NCBI GenBank assembly: GCA_022577435.1
Contig: JAKOON010000023.1
Coordinates: 3,346,501-3,410,500 of the forward strand
From: Embiotoca jacksoni
Taxonomy: Eukaryota > Chordata > Actinopteri > Embiotocidae
Direction: 5' to 3'
DNA length: 64,000 nt
Position numbers and translations under genes: made by a program. This document shows, one piece after another, positions 1 through 12,836 of this stretch. The notes under the pieces were generated by a model. The model saw only the letters and a program-made list of their open reading frames with translations, had not been told where the DNA came from and did no database searches. Positions within the stretch are counted from its first letter, which is position 1; the number at the start of each line of letters is the position of its first letter.

Positions 1-566
1 ACCTTGGCGGAGCCCTCTTTGGAGTGTGAGTCTGCATGTCTTTAAATGGTTACTCAAAATACGTCCGGGTTAATGGTAAGAAATATAGTGAAAGTTATAG
101 TCTGAACTCTCGTTCAACTACTTTGACCAATCTTAAATCCTTGAATAGGTCTCATGAGATGGTCGTTTTTGGCACTTTCTTGAACTTGTACTTTATGTCC
201 TTTATTGATTTCTTGTTGTTTTGGTTTTTATGATGCTTATGCTTTCTGTCAGATTATGTGTTGTCATGTGTGGCTGTTGTTTGTGCTCTTTTGTGTAAAG
301 CATTCATTCATTTGTGTGGATGTTATCGGGCTTCATATGGGGGGGGGGGGGGTTCCTGCTCTGCAGTCACAGTATTTCAACCATATCCATATATCTCATC
401 TTACAGATGGTATGTGGCATATGGTCACAAACTAATTTGGAGGAAGAGGGAGCCTCTTGTGAAGCTGTGGCATGACATACGTTCTCCAGGCGGCAGAGGA
501 TCCAGGCCTGGAGGTGGACCTGGGGTCAGTGGTGGTGCTGAGGGTGGGGGACCTGGACCACAATAG
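1..566 (+). CDS. 3' end of an unrecognised gene (last two exons, partial)
   Basis: Two exons can be joined. Bases 1-25 end at a GTGAGT donor at 26. Bases 407-566 begin after a TTACAG acceptor and end at TAG. Joined in frame they read LGGALFGV, then WYVAYGHKLIWRKREP, then a segment with the pattern LVKLWHDIRS, then a Gly/Pro-rich tail ending GGGPGPQ. The first part looks like the end of a hydrophobic membrane segment followed by a basic cytosolic stretch, so a membrane protein C-terminus is a reasonable reading. The rest of the gene lies outside the window. A polyadenylation signal AATAAA at 677-682 supports this as the 3' end of a + strand transcript. I do not recognise the family, and the first exon is too short to test the join. 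Confidence 0.45.
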
Positions 567-700
567 GACTCCGCAAGATCTCTGGAAACCTTTTTGAAAG
601 AACTGGACTCCAGTTACCTCAGATTATGCAAAGACACTTTTATCCACCAAGATGGAGGGGGCTGTTATTATTTATCAATAAATATAGTTTTCCATCCATT
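567..700 (+). other. 3' UTR of the leftmost gene with AATAAA
   Basis: Non-coding sequence following the TAG at 564-566, with AATAAA at 677-682. No downstream cleavage site was verified. Confidence 0.45.
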
Positions 701-2206
701 TGCAGAGACTTGGAAATTTGAATACAGGTCAGATCTCACGTCTGGCTTTACGGTCCAGATGTTTACAGTTTAGACTGATGACATCCGTTACCCTTTCCAG
801 CTAAAAAAAAAAAAAAAAAAAATGAAATACCAATCTCCTACCTCTTTTAATGTTTAACCCATATCCAGTATGTCAGCGTTTTCCTGTTCATATGACTGAA
901 AAGAATTACAGTCGTCTCTCACTGGACAGAAAAAGAGGAACTGATCTGATTCATTAATGAGATTGACATCTGCGGGCTGATCTCATGTCACATTATAAAA
1001 CTCACGTTTTGCATTTATACTTCTGCAAAAAGGAAGGATTATTTTTGATTAAAAATGAAACAAATCAAATTATTTTTGACAGATGGGTACTCCTACCTCC
1101 TACAAGTTATTATCCATCCACCCCCCTAAAATTAAGAATAAATTCTGGCTTGATTTGTTCTTTTGCATCTTTGTTTTTTGCCTTCTGTCCAATAATCGCT
1201 CTTCACAGCCCCCTCTGTTGCACTCACCAATTTAGGGCTTCACTTCATTAATAGGCTTGAAATTTCAGTTGTCAACGAATCATTTGTCGTAAAAATTATG
1301 CATCAATATGCCCGCACCTAATTCGTAATTAGTTCATGTCAGCATGTTGATTTCTGATCATGTTTTTAATCACTTAGTAACTGAAATCATAACTATGAAT
1401 TTATCCACAAATTATATCAATAGAAAGAGAAAACTTTGTTTAATCAAATCTTACAAACATATGTGTACATAAAAAAAAAAAAAAAAGATTGTCCATGCGT
1501 GCATAATACTGGACATGAAGATTGCTTTTTAAATGTAGTGGAGTATTTAAGGGAGGCTATTTTTGGCCAAACACTACTTTTAACTACCTTTATATTCTAG
1601 CATTTATTTGGAGAGAAAATGTAACAACTGAAATGACACAATCTGTAAATCATTGACAAACGAGGCAAGTTGTGTTCTCAAAGCAGACCTAAGACCGACA
1701 CTCGCTGGCTTTAAAGGAGCTGCATTTCAACCCATGAGGGAGGCTGTACATGCTGCAGGAAAAGCCGATTTTCCCAACAATACAGATTACATTATCAAAA
1801 ATGGATGTTTCATCAGAGTGGGCCAGGAGGAGAAAATTCTTTCACAGTCATTGCGGTCGTCCAAATGAGGAAAAGTTCATCATTGTCCTGCTGATTTCAC
1901 GATGAAACTGTTCAGGATAATAAAACACAAAAAAAAAAAAAAAATACTTTTTTACAAATTATTTTTAGATTATATACAAATGTTTGGATTGATAACGTCT
2001 TTCAGTGAAATGACAGTTTCTTTGTATTTAAAGCATATTTGTTTCCAGACACATCCAGTCGCTAATGACTGGTCATTGTCCACACATTACACAAGCATGA
2101 GAAGATTTAAACTAATCCTCAGTCCAGGCATGTGATGTTAACTTACCAGACTGCTGCTTGAGCCTGTCGTCTTCCATTCCAACACAGTCAGCGATGTGGC
2201 TCTTCC
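700..2206. other. Convergent intergenic region and probable extl2 3' UTR
   Basis: AT-rich sequence between two convergent genes. On the - strand an AATAAA (TTTATT at 1603-1608 on +) lies about 600 bases past the extl2 stop and could end its 3' UTR. Poly-A runs sit near 802-821, 1470-1486 and 1929-1944. No further gene is seen. Confidence 0.4.
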
Positions 2207-4556
2207 TCAGCTCCTACTCTTGTGATTGGCATAGCTGGGGAAGCCAAACTGGGAGACCATCAGGTTGGAGAAGCAGAGTGGCATGAAGCCATAGATCTGT
2301 GTCAGCCTGTTCAGGCAGTAGGACCTCTGAAGAAGGTGTTCGGGACGGTGCCACATACCCTGGTATCCACTGCTGGCATCCTTTTCCAGGTTGCGGAGGT
2401 CCACAGGTTTGACAAAGACCCCAGAAGGCTTGTTGACTCTGCTCGCCTTAGAGTGTTTCCTTAAATACAGTGCTACAGCAAAGTTCATAGCAATGTCGTC
2501 ACAGTTCTGTGTTTCGTCCACTAAGGCATGTACTGCTGGTGGTTGGTCCTGGAAGAGCTGCAGGTAGCGGCGGTGGTAAAAGGCAGCACCAATTAACACC
2601 ATGGAGTATCTGCAGTGAGTGAATAAAGACAGAAATGCAATTAAACAGCCTTTACGATCACAATAATACCAGTCAAGCAGCCTTTAAGATGCGGTGTACG
2701 TGGAGAAAACGATGACCCAAAAAAAAACCACCATACTTGTCACCTCCAGCTGTTTCTGGATCCTGGAGCTCAAAGCTGCCATAACTGTACACTCCTCCTG
2801 GTGTTGAGACGTGTTTCCTTGGGACAAATCCAACAATCTGGTCTGGGAATTGCTGTGTGGGAGTTAAAAACAAAACAACTCGGGCTGTGCCTGCTTATTT
2901 TATGTTATGAATAAAAGTAGCACATTATTGCTAATAAGTCCATTTTAAAGTTACTGCGGCTTATTTACCTTCCAGACAGAGAAAGCAAAGCTGATGTCAG
3001 GAACACTGATGAGAGTGTCGTCATCCAGCATCAACACAGCTGAATGATTGGGGGAACGGGAAATAACAAATCAACAAATGATACTTAAAAATTGTTGACA
3101 AACACAGAAAAATATGATTATGATGAGAATAATGATTATTCAAGTAGATTGTGCAAGCTGACATATACTGACCATCAGTATCAATCTCAGGGAACGGTTG
3201 TAGTCTGTTCCGCATTCGATTGCTAGTCTGCTCCTTGAAGACCACCTGGACAGGATGAGGCCCCAAGGAGTCCCATAACTTTGCAGGCGTCTGCTCCCCA
3301 ACATTGTTCCAGACTATAATAATCCGCTGAAGATGAGGCACCGCCTGGTAATGGTTCAGGAGTTTAAGCAAAATGTCTGTGCGGTTGTAAGTTTGGAAGA
3401 TGACGGTAAACTTTTCCTCCTCTGAGCTGTCAGGGTGGCGGCCCTGGGCAGGATATCGCTTTTGAGGCGTTGTCCTGCGCAGCACTCCCAAGACCCCAAC
3501 ACGTCCTTGGTCGTCAGCAGGTGGCAGCAGAGCTGTCAGGGCTGCACCAACCACGAGGATCAGCAGGATTGGACAAACTAAATGTGTTCGCCGCACTCCA
3601 AGGCAGCAACGGGGCACCCTGCGTCAGAGGAGGCAAAACAGATTTACAGCATGGCCACAATGCTTTTATGTCAACACGAGTATTTACATGGGCTATTCTG
3701 AACTTATGCTATTCAACAGGGGAACATGCAACAGCAACTTACTTTTGGGAAAACAAAAGTCATCTCTCTGTTCCCAGCGTGGTGTTCCCAGATTTACACA
3801 GCATACAATGGGAACAAGACAAAGGGTTCTATGATCCCGGGATCCCTAGCTCTATGCATCACATAATGAACCTGGAAAAGATTGTTTCCCAGCTCTCGCT
3901 GCGCGTAATATAGCAGTGGGTTAGGGTTGAACTGGGGAAAATACATTTCCAAACAGTTTAATCCTACAGTCTATGTGACTGTATTAGGGTTTGGTGAACA
4001 CGGTGGGTCAAATCAGAAATCTCATTTTGTTGACCCTTTAACTTTAAAGAACCTTCAGGGGATGTTCCTTAAAGGTACCCCTGAAGGTTAGGTTTTGCGA
4101 CCATTGAAGAAAGTTCCAGGAAATGTTCTCTCAACGTTGTTTTTGTGGACCCTTTACTTCGGAGAACCTCCAGGGAACCATAAACTGTTTGCAGGGGAAA
4201 ACTGTAGTAAAGTATAGGTGGAGGCATTCACAGCTGGAAAGGGACAGAAAAATCAGCAGACCGTATATATTAAATAAATCAATTCATCAATTGTTTTCCT
4301 GGCAAAGGTCCAAAATTCCCAGTTTATAATCTTGCGCATGGATGAATTCGTTGTGCAAATACATCAATCAAAACTGCCTTGTTGACTTTTAACATGTATG
4401 GTTGAACTTACTCCTGATCTCAGCTCAGTGTTTCTGTGAATGGACATAACGCCACACCTTGAGTTTACCCACGTCACCTCATGTTAGAACTACTATTTTA
4501 CGGTTTACTGTAGAAGCCATGATTCATGTCGATCTACAAATCAAAACTCACCTCAT
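2207..4556 (-). CDS. extl2: Exostosin-like 2, alpha-1,4-N-acetylhexosaminyltransferase
   Basis: EXTL2 is a Golgi type II membrane glycosyltransferase (GT64 family) that adds alpha-linked GlcNAc or GalNAc to the glycosaminoglycan linkage region and can limit heparan or chondroitin sulfate chain growth. Coding exons on the - strand are 4554-4556 plus AG (4552-4556), 3173-3618, 2969-3039, 2737-2852 and 2207-2609. They total 1041 nt or 346 aa, against about 330 in mammals. Visible features are an N-terminal signal anchor (about residues 14-34), the conserved stretches TYNRTD and LLNHYQAVP, the metal and UDP-sugar binding DDD at residues 156-158, and the C-terminal stretches FVPRKHVST, DDIAMNF and SGYQGMWHR. 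All junctions keep frame with GT-AG sites. The start is set by the upstream exon ATG-AG joining GGTGCCCCG, giving MRVPRCC. It is divergent from the aldo-keto reductase. Confidence 0.95.
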
Positions 4557-5259
4557 TTTCGTCGGCACCGCAGTCCACCCCGCTTCCTTCACATGGTCGC
4601 CATGTTGGCTGATTCCGACCAGAGAGCCTGAGAGGAAACAGATGACGGCAGCTGACGTTCACCGTTACGTGCAGTCAGGGGACGAATCAACTACCATTTT
4701 GTCAGGAAAAACAGAAGAAAAAAAAAACTTGCCAAAACCTTTACAAAATAATGAGATTACACGAGTTCGTATCCTTCCATTTTTTTTTATTTTTTATTTT
4801 TTTACATCACAGTGTCGTGTTTATGTTTTCACTTCAAGCATGTTCGTAAATTCGATAAACCGGCGCCATCTTTGTTCGGCTGAGAAAAAAAAAAAACCAA
4901 AAACCCGGAGTGATTCGATTTGTCTTTAGAGGCCCATCTTCACCCCTTCAGAGATGTTAACAAGTCTGGGTTGGAAAGAAGCATTACAAAATAAAAACAA
5001 ACACTTTCATACTATCCTGAATCAATACCCGAAACATTAAAGTACAAACTGCCCACCCCCCCCACCCCCAGCAAAGCGCAAGTAAGTTTTAACTTGATGT
5101 GTTGTCGACAATAATGTTATTTTACTATTAACATGTGGGATTTGGAAAGTTGTGAGAAGTCGTGAAGTAGGCTACAGAAGATTTGTATGAACGGACGAGG
5201 ACACAGATTCGTGTTATTAAAACAAGATAAACTAGGAAAACCTCTTCTTTCAGGAACAC
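4557..5259. promoter_or_regulatory. Shared divergent promoter region of extl2 and the aldo-keto reductase
   Basis: About 700 bp separate the extl2 start codon (- strand) from the reductase start codon (+ strand), so both transcripts must start within this interval or very near it. A donor-like CGCAA|GTAAGT at 5082 followed by a good acceptor (TTCTTTCAG, ending 5253) just before the reductase ATG suggests a short non-coding first exon for the reductase. No TATA box is evident. Transcription start sites are inferred. Confidence 0.5.
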
Positions 5260-6225
5260 ATGTCTTTCCCTGCAGCGCTGAGCTGTCCTACAGTCCCACT
5301 TTCTAATGGTCTGCAGATTCCGGTACTTGGATTAGGTGCGTTTTACTTCACTAAATCCTGGACATGTAAGATTATATAGATGCATTGCATAACCCTTTAG
5401 ATACAGTAATTATATGTTTAAAGAAACGTGTACCGTTATACGGTGTACCGTATGGAAATGTATTTAAAAGCTTATCAAATAAAAGTAAAAATTAAAAAAA
5501 AAAAAAAATGAATAAGTAAAGCTAAACTGACCAAACAGTTTGATGTTTTCCCTGAATAAAAAAAAATGTCCCTAGTAGCTGCTTAAAACATCTGCTACTA
5601 GTTAAATATTAGAAGTACATGAATCACTTTTCCTAACAATTCTAAATGATTGAATATTACTTTTTTATGTTATTATTTACCTTTTTTCTTTAACAATGTT
5701 CTGAACATAGCCTACTGTTACGTCAGTATTTATATTACCGTGGTAAATACTGCTCTTGAATTTAAAAAAAGTTTGAATTGAACTGGGTTTAAATTCTTTG
5801 ACTCTCTCTCTCTCTATATATATATATATTCATATTTTCTGTCTATTCTAGGCACATCACATGATGGTGGATACTCCCATGATGCCATTGTTTATGCCCT
5901 CACCGATTGTGGCATGTGCCACATTGACACAGCAAAGCGCTATGGCTGTGAGGCCGAACTGGGCAAAGCTGTCAAAGAAAGTGGGCTACCGAGAAGTAAT
6001 CTGTGGCTCACCAATAAACTGTGGCCCGGGGACTATGGATACAAAGCTGCAAAAAACGCCTGCCTTGATTCCTGCTCAGAGATGGGGGTTGAATATTTTG
6101 GTATGAGATAGGATTGATGAAGTCACGTTAAACATAAACCTACCAGAGACTACAATTTGACCACTTATTGTCTTTTTTTTTTTTAACATGTTCAGAGATG
6201 TACTAACTTTTCTATGCTTTTTAAA

Positions 6226-6263
<38 letters not shown>

Positions 6264-7214
6264 CATGTTAATTTCCCAACATTGAATACCATTTGTTGTC
6301 TTCCTGTCTTTCGTCTTTCATTAAATCCTCCTGCCCTCTTAATCAGATCTGTACCTGATGCACTGGCCAGAGTCATTGAGACCTGGTTGCTCCAACAGGG
6401 AGGTGAGAGCTGAGACCTGGAGAGCTTTGGAGGAACTTTACAAAGAAGGTAATTGTTGACTAGATTACGGGGGTTGCTCGTTTCTGCTACTAAACCAAAT
6501 GTAACAATGTTAAATTCGATGCAAGACGGTAACCTCGTAGGTCGCAACAGGTAACAAGTTATAAAACACTGAACTGAACTATTTACTTTATTACCTTTAT
6601 ATTTCAATAGTTGGAATTATTCTCAGTACTGCACTTAAAGACCAGATCCAATGTTACAGCAAGACAGGGAACACCAAGTGACTATTTGTTGTAGTCACTT
6701 AGTGACTAAAAAAAACTATCATAAATATAGTAGTAAGAGTCGGGTATTTGAACATAAATGAATTATTATTGAGCATAAACATCTGTGTCTCACTGTAGGA
6801 GTGTGCCGTGCTATTGGGGTGAGCAACTTTTTGGTCCATCACCTGGAACAGTTGAAAGAAGATTGTAGTGTGGTGCCGCATGTTAACCAGGTGGGTCTTG
6901 AAATACAGTATGTAAAAGAATAGACAACACAGGTCCATATTCTTATTATCTAGTTCTTATCTAGTTATGTATCTTTCCTAGTTACAAAGGAGAAGTACAC
7001 CCCTTCATGGGTATCTGTCCCTGCACCTACAGTAGCAGTACTTAGTAGTAATTTTCATACATAAACTGACTTTGCCTGCTGCTGGCTGTAGTATTAGTCA
7101 CTCTTTTGATTAAAACGTTGCCTCATAAACTGTTAGTAATATGGTTAGGGACCATCGGGAAATTATTGGCTGATTGGGGCTCAGACAGAGGGGATGGTTA
7201 TGTATTTTGAGAAC

Positions 7215-7273
<59 letters not shown>

Positions 7274-8666
7274 TATTTACATATCCTAGATTTAAATTTC
7301 AAGTCACTCTTTAGTTGTGGGACACCAAAACGTGTTGTACTGTTGCCCAATTTTGCATAAACAATTGATTCAATAACAGGTTTAGAAATGTGTCACTAAC
7401 ATGAAAAAAAACAAAAGCGCTTTGTGATAGGTGATAAAGCGCTATACAAGTACAGACCATTTACCATTTACATGATCAGAAAGAAAATTCAATCTTTAAC
7501 ATGTCCTTTCCAGAGATGCTTCAAAACCTTATTGTTTGATGTGCTGATTTGACCCGTCAGGTGGAGTACCATCCCTTCCAGCAGCCCAATCACCTGCTAG
7601 ACTACTGTCGCCAGGAGGGGATTGTGTTTGAGGGGTACAGCCCTCTGGCCAAAGGTCAAGTCCTGAGCAATCCCATTGTACAGCAGATAGCAGAAAAGCA
7701 CACACGCACACCAGCTCAGATCTGCATCCGTTGGAGTATTCAGGTTATCACATTGCCCTGGCTTGAGACTTTTGTTTCTGTAAATATTTTTCATCACAAT
7801 TGCACTGTTTTCTACATGTTTTTTTGTTTTTTTTTTCAGAATGGAGTTGTCACAATACCTAAATCCATCAAAAAGAACAGGATTCAAGAAAACTGTCACG
7901 TAAGTCAAAAGACCTTTGCCAGGTCTATTCAACCGTCAGAAAATGTAAGGAAGATCCTGTTGTGATGGACCAAGCATGAAGACGCAGTATGCATTTAAAT
8001 GTCAATGGACATTTTTTTTTTATTTCACTACTCCGCGTCCAAAAAAAACAACTTAAATGAATGAAGCCGAATACTTTATCATGGGGCTGAAATGAAGCCA
8101 AAAGCAGACTACAAGTGAAATATTGAGGTAGCGGTTGGTATTTTAGTAGCTTGGCTGTGGCTTAATGTTTAAGATGTGTTAAAACCGGTCTTAAGATCAA
8201 GCTGTTTGGTCTAAACCCTTGCTGCATCGAGTTCACCTAGATACCACGAGAGGTCACCATATGATAAATTTGTACACTCGGCTTAACTGAGGTTTAACAA
8301 ATGTCACTAAGAGGTTAAGTCATTTCTTATTGCGCAAATCTTTGTTCTTTGAACGTCCTTACAAAGGGAGGACAGATCTTGGATATATCGTGATTGCCAC
8401 TGCAGTTTTTGACGCGAGATAATACTGCTTGACAGATTATTAATAATGTGGTTTGTAAATCAAGTCATTAGAAATTAGAATTGCCATCTGTCACTTCTAA
8501 TGACACAGGCAGTCATTTTCTTATTTCACCCAGTGCCTCCTTCTTTGACTCCGCCGTCTCATACTAACAGGTGTTTGGGTTCCAGCTGGAGGAGGCGGAC
8601 ATGTCCGCTTTAGGAAGACTGCACGATGGAAGACACGTGACTTGGGATCCAACGAATGTGGAGTAA
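5260..8666 (+). CDS. Aldo-keto reductase (glyoxal/aldehyde reductase-like)
   Basis: NADPH-dependent cytosolic aldo-keto reductase of the (alpha/beta)8 barrel fold, resembling the fish zgc:110366 and bacterial glyoxal reductase-like group. Exons are 5260-5335, 5852-6100, 6347-6448, 6799-6890, 7561-7743, 7840-7899 and 8571-8666. They total 858 nt and 285 aa, normal for the family. The catalytic tetrad is complete: Asp51 and Tyr56 in HIDTAKRYGCE, Lys81 in LTNKLWP, His114 in LYLMHWP. Other family motifs are AIGVSNF, NQVEYHP, GYSPLAKG and IPKSIKKNRIQEN, the cofactor-binding end. All introns are GT-AG and in phase. The exact substrate cannot be read from sequence. An AATAAA overlaps the end of the gene at 8667-8672. 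Confidence 0.93.
6225..6263 (+). repeat. (ATT)n microsatellite
   Basis: About 13 ATT units in an intron of the aldo-keto reductase. Confidence 0.95.
7216..7268 (+). repeat. (TA)n plus poly-T tract
   Basis: About 24 bp of TA followed by about 29 T in an intron of the aldo-keto reductase. Confidence 0.95.
7418..7471 (-). repeat. Tail of a fish interspersed repeat (retroposon remnant)
   Basis: On the - strand this reads as the pattern AATGGTAAATGG..CTGTACTTGTATAGCGC, a repeat tail I recognise as recurrent in teleost genomes, usually associated with SINE or LINE 3' ends. It lies in an intron of the aldo-keto reductase beside a (TA)n and poly-T tract (7216-7268). The family assignment is from memory. 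Confidence 0.5.
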
Positions 8667-8672
8667 AATAAA

Positions 8673-9750
8673 AGTGTGGGAAAACAGGAGGCAAGTCTTG
8701 TCCTGGAACTAATTTTGTCAGTAATGGTTGGGCGAAGGGACTAATCTCAAGGTACAATTTTAATCTGTTCTTTTTTTTAGGTTAGGTTAGGCAGTTACTT
8801 TATTAATCCCCGAGGGGACATTTTTTTCGCTACAGCAGCATACAGGAAGCAATAAGATAATAATAGAATAATAGAAAAGCAATAAAATAGCAGTAAATAG
8901 CAGTAAAAAATATAAATATAAAATGCACAGTATATACAGTACAGTATATATATCTATATATATGATATACAAACAACCAAGAAACACAGTCAACAGTGTT
9001 ATTGTTATGTGATGGGTTTTGTTTTGTTATCTTTTTATGTAATACTTTTCCTGGAAAATGACCTCCATGATCTGAAGTTCATTAATCTCAGCTACCTCCT
9101 CTGAAAAAAAAAAAAAAACTAAACCCATCAACAATTGTACACAAGCTGCACATACACAGTACCAAAAAAAGTACCTTACTTCAAATGACTTGGACATTGC
9201 CTTTTTTATGTAAAGTAAGACTGACTAGATATTGCAAATCATAAGTAATTGCTAAAGTATTAAAAAAAAAAAAAAACTGTTTAAATACATAGTTGACTTT
9301 GCAGAAATACAGCTATCACTAAGGATGCGAGTGATGTAGACAAGGTTTTGAATCTTGTCCCAAATTTTCAGGATGTCCACGTTCAAATAAGGCAACACCA
9401 GATCTGGGCTTCACTCGAGTATCGAGTCACTTAATACATATTTAGTTTGACATTTTAGGAAATATGCCGATTCACTTTCTTGCCGAGGAGGTAGACGAGA
9501 TCAACGCTGCACTCATTAGCGCGACAGTTCCATCCCGTCAGCTAACATTCAGCAGTAAAACAAGATGTTGAACTATTCCTTTATGTAAAAGTTACAAGAC
9601 CAGTGTAAAAATACAATGACACAGACTAGTAGTAAAATACAGTGATCCTAATTTGTGTTTAAGTACAGTGTACTTTCTTCCCCACACCGAGTGTACAGTG
9701 TTGCGTGTCGCGATCACTCCTTGAAGCACTTTAACTCAACAAGTGGGAAG
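8673..9750. other. Convergent intergenic region, no gene seen
   Basis: AT-rich sequence between the reductase and the probable end of the rc3h1 transcript. It holds the LINE-like tail and several poly-A runs (near 9102, 9262). No open frame with splice support is visible. Confidence 0.4.
8785..8965 (+). repeat. Probable LINE 3' tail remnant
   Basis: Contains ACTTTATTAATCCCCGAGG followed by an AT-rich, simple-repeat-like end. This TTTATTAATCCC signature is typical of 3' ends of fish non-LTR retrotransposons. No coding part remains. Confidence 0.4.
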
Positions 9751-12700
9751 ATGATGTTTGAATTATTTATTATTATAAATCCAACATGAGAACAGCAATG
9801 ACTCACCCTGGCGTTTATGTCGAGGTGTACTTGCCACACCCTGAACAAACTCTACATCGTCGCAGAAAAGGTGAAAATCTCGCCGTCGGGACGTCAGAAA
9901 AAGAGATGGCTCAGCAACTGCAATGTCGTTCTTTAGGCTCGGAAATCTCAAACTCGCGTTAAAAATAAATAAATAAAAACAAATGACGAAAACATTCAGA
10001 GTTAGCAATATTTTTAATCTTTCCCCCTCAGCTCAGAATCACTGTTGTACATAAGTTACATTTTGTTTTCTCAATTTCACAGGTTCTTTTTTTTTTTTTC
10101 TCTCTTCAAACTTCCAGTTTGACCTCCATCTTGTATCAAACAAAAAAAAGCAGATTGTATTATACAAAAATGCAAACCAATTTTCACACAGTGAATTCTC
10201 TTACAAAGTCATAAAATGGCGTAATAATGGCTACATCCACATTGGAGGAAGATAATTCTAGACATTCCTTAATGGAGTATAATATACATATAAAAACTTT
10301 TTTCTTGCTGAAATCAAACCTGTACCTTAATTTAAGAGATATTTTACAAGGGAGTAATCATATAAAAAAGCGTTTTGCGAATTTCCCCAGAAAGTCCAGG
10401 AATAAAATGGGAGCCTCAAACAGCAGTAACAAGAGTTCAGTGGTCAAGGGTGGGAGTGGAGGGGTTAACTGGTTATGCGAGGGGAGAGGCAATAGTTCCA
10501 CTCGGAAACAACAACAACAACAACAAAAAAACACACACAGGAGATTGAAATGAAAATCTTCGTAATCACTACATAGTAAACCACCCAGTAACTCATATGT
10601 ATGTCAGTTCTGCTGAGCTAAAGGCGTTTCCGGCTCCATTCAGACCTGCAGCGACCCATCAGGTAGAATCAGCACTGTAGTAGTTTTGGTCGACTTGCAT
10701 TTAGAAGAGTGAGTAACAAAACATTTTTAAATGAACCCCATTAATTGTTGCCAATTCGTGGTTAAACCCCATTCCCTCTTTTTATTTTTTTATTTTATTT
10801 TTATACGGAGCTTCTTAGTTGGCGAGCAAAATTCTTTTGATACTTGTCAAAGAAGAAGAAAAAAAAAATTATAAAATGTGTGAATGTCACTCAGATACTC
10901 TTAAAGCTGTTGAGTACACATCAGGTCAGATGATGCATTAAACACTAATACTTGCAGGTCAGTAAATTCACTCGACTATTGCAGAAACAAACACGCACAC
11001 ACAAAAAAAAAAAAAAAAAATACAAACCCAGCTATTCAACATTTCCTTAAAAAAAAAAATTAAAAAAAAAAAAAAAACAATAAAAAAAAAATTAAAAAAC
11101 AAAACGATAAAAACATGCGTTTTACTCCAAATCTCGGGGATTTGCATTATTGCATTGTTGCTGTTTAGGACATGTTTGAAAGGGCGGCGTGGGGCCGGGG
11201 GTCTGCTGAAGTTCACCTGTACGACTTAAGTCGTGCCAAATTCAGCGTCCATTTGATATTTTTGACATCACCTCGCGCTCTTAAAACGCATCGTGTCGAG
11301 GAGCATTACCAGAGGATTTAAGGCTAAATAACCCTTTCATCAGAGACTTCTGCTAATTGTTTTTTTTTTTTTTTTTTTGGGGGGGGGGGGGTGGAAGGGG
11401 GGAGGGCGCAACGGTGGGCAAAAACTCCAACACTTTTCTAATACCTCAACACTATCAACCGGTACAGCACACTTTTGAGGAGGAAAAAAAAAGAAAACCA
11501 ACTTAGTTAGGGTACATTTTCTACAATACAATCTAGCACACACAAAAACATCTCGATCATTTTCCAAAGTTACAGATTTTTTGTCTTCTTCGGAAGCATA
11601 GTCTATAAAGAACATCTTTGTTTGAACACAAAAGATTAAGTGAACACACATCAATGCACACAGAAGTCCTTCGTCTGGGAAAGGATAAAGTCTGTGTTGG
11701 CAACCAGTGGACAGAAAACAAATTAATAAAAAAAAGAAAAAAAAAGAGAAAAAGATTTGCTGATTCTAAGTAGAGATCATTTAATATAAATGCTGAGCGA
11801 GTAGAATAAGAGGTGGCACATTAATAGTGCTTTAGTATATTAAATGTATGCATACATACTCATGTATAAGTGAGCTGTGTACCTAAACAAATGTAGCAAG
11901 GAGCAGCCAGAGGCTTTAAGGTGTGGCTGAGAAAAAAAAATAATAAAAAAAAAATTAAAAAAATCCAAAACATTTATGACAAATTGGAAGAGAAGCCCAT
12001 TTAACAACCAGATGAGGATGTCGGACACAAAAAAAAAAAAAAACATTCGCGTCTTTTATTTTTAAATGGAGTCGTCAGTTATCGGGGATTCGTCAAAACC
12101 GTCAAGTTTCTCGGCGCCCCTCGTTTGACCAAAACGAGGGGGCGTGACGTCGCAACTAAAAAAAACCAACTCGACCCGAAGCGTCTCCTCCGTCCTTCAA
12201 CCGTTCGAGCGCGAGGGCTCGCTCTCGGCAGAGCCCTGAAACCGTTGCCCGATCGTGCTAATTGTTTACAAAAAGCAAAAACAAAAACAAAAAAAAGGCG
12301 AGGAGCTCGGCGTCGAGCGTCGGCAGTAAACGATTTACACGACGGCGGAAAGGGCGACGACGGCAGCGATGGTGGTGATGACGACGGCAGGTTATGAACG
12401 GGGGGGGAGGGGGGGGGGGGGCGACCGGAGTACTGTACCGGTCATCGGTAAAAGATGGAGCTTTGCAACGTGTTGGTTTAAGGACAGCCGTTGTTCGGTA
12501 CGCTTTGCTTCCGTTTACTCCCGGACGACGAACGGCGATGTCTTCATGATTTCAAATGTACCGCGAAGCCAAAAACGCCACGACGGTGACCTTCTCGCCG
12601 CCAAGTGAAGTCGGGAGGTGGTTTTTGTTTTTTTTTTGCACAAAATTTAACCGTTTCCCGACAGAGAGGATGCGGGAGGGGGGGGGGCGCGTCCTCCACG

Positions 12701-12836
12701 AGATAAAGCTTCACCGCCCAAAATCGTAACAATGTAAAGCATGAAGGAAAAAAAAAAAAAAAAATAAAAAATAAAAACAAACAAAACGACAACAACAACA
12801 ACAACAAAAAAAAAGAGAGACACAAGGGAAAAAGGC

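Noticed and set aside
3470..3913. 147-codon open frame on + over extl2
   Set aside because: Antisense shadow of the extl2 second coding exon and its flanking intron; no acceptor, donor or recognisable domain.
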